Shown in pieces: positions 23,032-26,368 of a DNA stretch of 26,368 bases. The DNA lies in the NCBI GenBank assembly GCA_905198295.1, contig CAJKBW010000040.1:1-26368 (forward strand), written 5' to 3'. The notes beneath the pieces were generated by a model that was not told where the DNA came from, ran no database searches, and was given only the letters and a program-made list of their open reading frames with translations. Made by a program: the position numbers and the translations under genes. Each line of letters opens with the position of its first letter. The stretch's first letter is position 1. Origin of the DNA: an uncultured Oscillospiraceae bacterium (GTDB taxonomy: Bacteria > Bacillota > Clostridia > Oscillospirales > Acutalibacteraceae).

Positions 23032-23076
23032 TTCGCCTAGGATACGACATGGACAAGCTTAAAATTGCCATATAAT
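23032..23076 (+). promoter_or_regulatory. Candidate Spo0A-activated spoIIE promoter
   Basis: TATAAT at 23071-23076 is preceded by ACGACA at 23044-23049 with a 21-base spacer, the atypical spacing known for Spo0A-activated promoters such as B. subtilis spoIIE and spoIIG. TACGACA (23043-23049) and TTCGCCT (23032-23038) each differ at one specified position from the 0A-box form TTCGNCA and lie 11 bases apart. Each match is imperfect, so binding is inferred. Confidence 0.5.
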
Positions 23077-23132
23077 GGAAGCTGCCGACCGGAACCCGTC
23101 TGAAAATACCGGAACGGGGAACGGCAGCGGAA

Positions 23133-25553
23133 ATGATATGGTGGGTGAGGACGTTGAAACAGAAGGCGTATGCCGGCGGAGTGGCCGGGGAAGCGGAAGA
23201 AAGGCATGTCGGCCGGGAGGAACGCGGGGTGATCCTGCGTCAGGTTGCGCTTATCGCGGTATGGGCGCTGACCGGGCTGCTGGTACCGCGTGCGACGATA
23301 TACCAGGGAATGGCGCCGTTTGGTGTCGGGGTGGCGGCCGCGGTATCGGGTCCCGGCGCGCTTTTGGCGTATATCGCCACGGCGATAGGCTATCTATTGC
23401 CGGGCGAAGCGGTATTTCCGCTGCGCTATGTGGCGGCGGTGCTGGCGGTTGCGGGAATCCGCTGGTCGCTCAGCGGATTCCGGGAGCTGACCGACCGGGC
23501 GATGTTCGCACCGGTGATCGCGTTTTTGGCGACCTTCAGCACCGGGATCGCGATGAATCTTGTGGGCGGTTTTGCGGTGGACCGTTTGCTGATGGTGCTG
23601 TGCGAGAGCCTGGTTGCGGGCGGTTTCGCGTATTTTTCTACCGCTACCGTGCGGGTGATCGCTGACGCCGGCAATCGGACATCGCTGACCGCACAGGAAC
23701 AGTCGAGCCTGGTGGCTACCGGCGCGGTGCTGCTCATGGCGGTGTCGTCGCTGGAGATCAGCGGAATATCGCCCGGGCGGATTCTGGCGGTGGTGTTGAT
23801 TCTGTTGCTCGCGCGCTGCGGCCGGGAGCAGGGGGGCAGCATCGCGGGCATCGTGCTCGGTCTGGCGATGGCGATGGCGGCGCCGGATTCACTGCATCTT
23901 GCCGCCGCGTATGCTTTCGGCGGCCTGATGGCGGGAATCTTTTCGCGGTTTGGCCGTCTGGCGTCGGCGGGGATTTTTGTCGCCACGAATGCGATTGTCG
24001 CCATGAGCGCAGGCAGCGGCGCGTCGGTGATTATCGGAGTGTATGAGGTGGCAGCGGCGAGCGTGCTGTTTGTGGCGTTGCCGCCGGTGCTGGACCGGTA
24101 TATCAACCGTTTTTTCTCCCATGCGCAGGACCTGCCTGCCGTGGAAGGGCTGCGGCGTTCGGTGGTCATGCGGCTGGATTTTGCGTCGAAGGCCATGGGC
24201 GAAGTGGCCGCCACTGTGGATTCGGTTTCGCGCAAGCTCGCGCAGATCAGCGCGCCGGATATGGGCACGGTTTACCGTCAGGTGTCGGATGATGTGTGCC
24301 GGCTGTGCGGGCTGCGGATGCACTGCTGGGAGGGCTGCTTCAGCGAAACGATGGATTCCTTCAACCATATGTCCGCAGTGCTGCGGGAAAAGGGGGAGAT
24401 CCGCCGCTCGGAGGTAACCGGCCACCTTGACCGGCAGTGCAGCCGGCTGGATGAAGTGCTCGCACACGTCAACCGCGGCTATACCGAATACCTTGTGCGC
24501 GAAGGGGCGTGGCGCCGGCTCGGGGAAATCCGTGCCGTGGCGGCAGAGCAGTTCACCGACATGGCCGGCCTGCTCGATGAGCTGTCACTCGACTTTTCGG
24601 AAACGGAGCGCATGGATATGGATGCGGCCTCGCGGGTGAGGACCATATGTGAGCAGCAGGGTATGCTGGTCAGCGACGCGGTATGTACGCTTGGCCGCAG
24701 CGACCGGATGACGGTGGAGATTCTGGCGGAGGACGCCGGCCTGCATATCCGGGAACGCGACTGGCTGCGGCAGATCGGGGACGCCTGCGGCCGGGAGTTT
24801 GACCATCCGACGGTGGCGCGGGTGGGGAGCACTGTGCGCATCACCCTGACTGAGCGGCCGCTGTATGCGGCACAGGTCGCCACGGCACAGCTGCAGTGCA
24901 CCGGCGAAAAACTCTGCGGCGACGCGGTGGAAACCTTCAGCGATGCCGGCCATCTGCATGTCGTGCTCAGTGACGGGATGGGCAGCGGCGGCCGCGCTGC
25001 GGTGGACGGCGCGATGGCGGCGGGACTGACCGCCCGGCTGATGCAGGCGGGAATCCGTCCCGACAGTGTGCTGCGCATGGTCAATTCCGCACTGATGGTG
25101 AAAGCAGAGGATGAAAGCCTTGCCACGCTTGATGTGCTGACGGTTGATCTTTTTACCGGCCGCATGGAAAGCCGGAAAGCGGGCGCTGCCGCCTCGTTGC
25201 TGCGGGATAACGGCCGGGTGTCGCGCGTTGAGCGTTCTTCTCTGCCGATCGGGATTCTGCGGGACATCCGTTTCGAGGAAAGTCAGGATACCCTCACCGA
25301 TGGGGATGTGCTGCTTCTGCTCAGCGATGGCGCGCTTTGCTGCGGCACCGCCTGGGTGGAGGAGGCGCTGCGGGACTATGAGGAGGAAAAGGAGCCCCTG
25401 CGTCAGTTTGCTGAGCGGGTGGCGCATATGGCGCGGGAAAAGCAGGCGGAGGATAAGGAAGACGATATCACCGTCGTCGCGGTGCGGATCGTAAAGAAGG
25501 AACGCCGGGCCGCAGAAAAAAACAGAAGACGCCCCGGCGCCAAAAGTGCATAA
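23133..25553 (+). CDS. spoIIE: Stage II sporulation protein E (PP2C phosphatase)
   Basis: SpoIIE sits at the polar septum and dephosphorylates SpoIIAA to activate sigma-F in the forespore. The product is about 806 residues, close to the 827 of B. subtilis. Residues 30-330 hold about ten membrane helices, 330-570 a cytoplasmic regulatory region, and about 570-796 a PP2C phosphatase with Asp614 (LSDGMGSG), Asp732 (LSDGAL) and Asp778 (DDITVV) as metal ligands. The exact start is unclear: ATG 23133 lacks a good ribosome binding site, while TTG 23154 has GGTGAGG but only 3 bases away. It is monocistronic between two strong terminators. Its presence implies that the organism can sporulate or descends from spore formers. 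Confidence 0.95.
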   Translation: MIWWVRTLKQKAYAGGVAGEAEERHVGREERGVILRQVALIAVWALTGLLVPRATIYQGMAPFGVGVAAAVSGPGALLAYIATAIGYLLPGEAVFPLRYVAAVLAVAGIRWSLSGFRELTDRAMFAPVIAFLATFSTGIAMNLVGGFAVDRLLMVLCESLVAGGFAYFSTATVRVIADAGNRTSLTAQEQSSLVATGAVLLMAVSSLEISGISPGRILAVVLILLLARCGREQGGSIAGIVLGLAMAMAAPDSLHLAAAYAFGGLMAGIFSRFGRLASAGIFVATNAIVAMSAGSGASVIIGVYEVAAASVLFVALPPVLDRYINRFFSHAQDLPAVEGLRRSVVMRLDFASKAMGEVAATVDSVSRKLAQISAPDMGTVYRQVSDDVCRLCGLRMHCWEGCFSETMDSFNHMSAVLREKGEIRRSEVTGHLDRQCSRLDEVLAHVNRGYTEYLVREGAWRRLGEIRAVAAEQFTDMAGLLDELSLDFSETERMDMDAASRVRTICEQQGMLVSDAVCTLGRSDRMTVEILAEDAGLHIRERDWLRQIGDACGREFDHPTVARVGSTVRITLTERPLYAAQVATAQLQCTGEKLCGDAVETFSDAGHLHVVLSDGMGSGGRAAVDGAMAAGLTARLMQAGIRPDSVLRMVNSALMVKAEDESLATLDVLTVDLFTGRMESRKAGAAASLLRDNGRVSRVERSSLPIGILRDIRFEESQDTLTDGDVLLLLSDGALCCGTAWVEEALRDYEEEKEPLRQFAERVAHMAREKQAEDKEDDITVVAVRIVKKERRAAEKNRRRPGAKSA

Positions 25554-25560
25554 GAGATGA

Positions 25561-25598
25561 AAAGCGGGAGGTTCACCACAGTGAACCTCCCGCTTTTT
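25561..25598. terminator. Bidirectional terminator between spoIIE and XRE gene
   Basis: A perfect 16-bp stem (25561-25576 with 25581-25596, loop CACA) has five T residues on the plus side and AAAA on the other. It serves the convergent spoIIE and the minus-strand XRE gene. Confidence 0.93.
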
Positions 25599-25616
25599 CG
25601 GCACAGAGAGCAGCGT

Positions 25617-25847
25617 TCAGCGGAATAAAGGGCGGAATAAATCTTTTGGGTGGATGGCAAAGACATCGTGAATGCGGAATAGAATGGCAGTGCTCAGATT
25701 TTTGGGGAGGACGCCTTTTTCCAGCAGGCGAAGCTGATACAGGCTGATGTCCAACCGGTCAGCCATTTGCTTTTGGGTATACCCATAGCTTTTCCGCAGG
25801 TAAAGGACGTTGTCCGTGAAAATTTTTATTTCGTTTCCTTTGTCCAT
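25617..25847 (-). CDS. XRE-family regulator, minus member of divergent pair
   Basis: This 76-residue helix-turn-helix protein is nearly all DNA-binding domain. The HTH is in residues 14-65: VLYLRKSYGYTQKQMADRLD, then ISLYQLRLLEKG, and a C-terminal FAIHPKDLF segment. An ATG with AAAGGAGA 7 bases upstream starts it. Its promoter at 25896-25924 is covered by one half of a nested inverted repeat, which indicates self-repression or control by the divergent neighbour. The DNA is AT-rich compared with the rest of the window, suggesting acquisition by transfer. It shares no obvious identity with the divergent XRE beyond the fold. Confidence 0.87.
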   Translation of the reverse strand: MDKGNEIKIFTDNVLYLRKSYGYTQKQMADRLDISLYQLRLLEKGVLPKNLSTAILFRIHDVFAIHPKDLFRPLFR

Positions 25848-25869
25848 ACGAATTTCTCCTTTAAAAGCA

Positions 25870-25920
25870 CTTTAGGTAAAATAACACCTAAATTAAGTAT
25901 AGGTGTTATTTTACCTAAAG
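25870..25920. promoter_or_regulatory. Nested double-palindrome operator between divergent regulators
   Basis: Bases 25870-25890 and 25900-25920 are perfect 21-base inverted repeats separated by 9 bases. Each arm is part of a smaller palindrome. Site 1 is TTTAGGT-N8-ACCTAAA (25871-25892); site 2 is TATAGGT-N8-ACCTAAA (25898-25919). Their centres are 27 bases apart. Site 2 fills the spacer of the minus-strand promoter. This is the pattern expected for two dimers of a small HTH repressor. Confidence 0.85.
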
Positions 25921-25924
25921 TCAA
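25896..25924 (-). promoter_or_regulatory. Promoter of the minus-strand XRE gene
   Basis: On the minus strand TTGACT (25924-25919), a 17-base spacer and TATACT (25901-25896) form a strong vegetative promoter. The spacer coincides with operator site 2, so occupancy would block RNA polymerase. Confidence 0.85.
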
Positions 25925-25944
25925 GGGGTTATCTTTTAACATGT

Positions 25945-25950
25945 TATAAT
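25945..25950 (+). promoter_or_regulatory. Extended -10 of the plus-strand XRE gene
   Basis: TGTTATAAT (25942-25950) is an extended -10. The -35 position near 25922-25927 is poor and borders operator site 2. An activating or repressing effect of the neighbouring operator is plausible. Confidence 0.65.
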
Positions 25951-25978
25951 TACTCAAACGAAAAAGGGGGCTTTATCT

Positions 25979-26197
25979 ATGAATGGCGTAGAAAGATTAC
26001 GAGAGTTAAGAGAGGACAGAAAACTGCGTCAAAAGGATATAGCTAAACTGCTGCAAACCGATCAAAGTTATTATAGCAAATACGAAAGAGGAGAAAGACC
26101 TCTGCCCATTTGGCATTTGGTTACGCTTTGCCGTTTTTATAATGTGTCTGCCGACTACATTCTTGGTTTGCCCGATTTGCCCTATCCGAAGGATTGA
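25979..26197 (+). CDS. XRE-family regulator, plus member of divergent pair
   Basis: This 72-residue protein is a compact Cro/CI-type helix-turn-helix domain. LRELREDRKLRQKDIAKLL and QTDQSYYSKYERGERP form the HTH, and the tail FYNVSADYILGLPD is the classic end of stand-alone XRE regulators of Firmicutes and their phages. An ATG with AAAAAGGGGG 9 bases upstream starts it. The coding sequence is AT-rich against the GC-rich surroundings. It faces the other XRE gene across the double operator, giving a layout like a phage CI/Cro switch, but no integrase or structural phage gene lies within the window. The targets are unknown. Confidence 0.9.
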   Translation: MNGVERLRELREDRKLRQKDIAKLLQTDQSYYSKYERGERPLPIWHLVTLCRFYNVSADYILGLPDLPYPKD

Positions 26198-26203
26198 GAA
26201 AAT

Positions 26204-26244
26204 CAGGCGGCCGAAAATCGCCCCGCTGCGGGTGTGAATAGGTC
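26204..26244 (+). repeat. 41-base dispersed repeat, copy B
   Basis: CAGGCGGCCGAAAATCGC, 12 variable bases, then GTGAATAGGTC. It matches copy A (295-335, opposite strand) in both blocks and in spacing. It begins seven bases after the stop of the plus-strand XRE gene. Confidence 0.55.
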
Positions 26245-26368
26245 GTGGGGCGGTGTGCGCATGGATAGGAAAGACTGTTTTTCGCGCCCCCCGCTTGACT
26301 GCTCGTGGCTGTCACGCCGCGGTTCCGCTATGCGATAGTTCTCCGGCTGGCCGGCCTCGGGTTTGTGC
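26245..26368. other. Right-edge sequence with no recognised gene
   Basis: The last 124 bases are GC-rich and show no credible coding frame or RNA gene. They may continue the repeat element or lead into a gene outside the window. Confidence 0.4.

Noticed and set aside
20852..23071. 739-codon open frame on the minus strand opposite copA and the flavoprotein gene
   Set aside because: It is a shadow of copA; the product is His/Arg-rich and has no recognisable domain, and it crosses a strong terminator.
23075..23665. 196-codon frame overlapping the start of spoIIE
   Set aside because: It is out of frame with SpoIIE, very Gly/Arg-rich and without a ribosome binding site; spoIIE explains the region.
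25561..25920. CRISPR-like repeats
   Set aside because: The repeats are inverted and paired, with no direct repeat-spacer periodicity; they are a terminator and an operator.
25617..26197. Toxin-antitoxin module
   Set aside because: Both products are DNA-binding domains only; no toxin-like fold or second short gene is present next to either.

Overview
The window is GC-rich chromosomal DNA from a spore-forming Gram-positive bacterium, most likely a clostridium of the Ruminococcaceae/Oscillospiraceae type. The evidence is spoIIE, a tRNA-Cys T-box ahead of cysE-cysS, a Gram-positive-type LexA box at recA, AAAGGA-like ribosome binding sites with GTG/TTG starts, sigma-A-like promoters with 17-base spacers, and clostridial families such as GHL10 glycosidase-like proteins and DUF1294. 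The taxonomic placement is inference from gene content, not from a marker search.

Layout. Bases 1-470 hold no gene but many hairpins and one copy of a short repeat that recurs inverted near the right end. A small XRE regulator (471-776, minus) follows. Next, on the minus strand, comes a two-gene carbon operon: an L-lactate/malate dehydrogenase-family protein and then malic enzyme, with a strong promoter at 3201-3229 that carries a palindrome in its spacer. An ECF-type sigma factor with an overlapping membrane anti-sigma-like gene (3374-4790) and a DUF1294-GNAT pair (4965-5781) are also on the minus strand. Everything from 5992 to 25553 is on the plus strand.

The plus-strand block begins at a divergent promoter pair whose -35 elements lie in the two arms of one inverted repeat. 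It encodes a GHL10 lipoprotein, a large membrane-anchored GHL10-amidase fusion and prmC. A LexA-box promoter then drives recA-recX-rimO-pgsA (DNA repair, its modulator, S12 modification and phospholipid synthesis). A tRNA-Cys T-box leader controls cysE-cysS, followed closely by a PfkB sugar kinase and then a membrane protein. copZ-copA (copper chaperone and exporter) follow, then a thioredoxin-reductase-like flavoprotein that lacks the NADPH-binding motifs, ending at a strong terminator. spoIIE stands alone after a Spo0A-like promoter and ends at a bidirectional terminator.

At the right end is an AT-rich insert with two divergent XRE regulators (25617-26197). Between them lies a perfect 21-base inverted repeat that nests two operator-like palindromes, one of them covering a promoter; this looks like a compact genetic switch. 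The most interesting items are this switch, the flavoprotein without pyridine-nucleotide motifs, the amidase fused to a GHL10 domain that has lost its conserved acidic pair, the perfect hairpin inside the start of prmC, and the mirrored divergent promoters near 5.9 kb.
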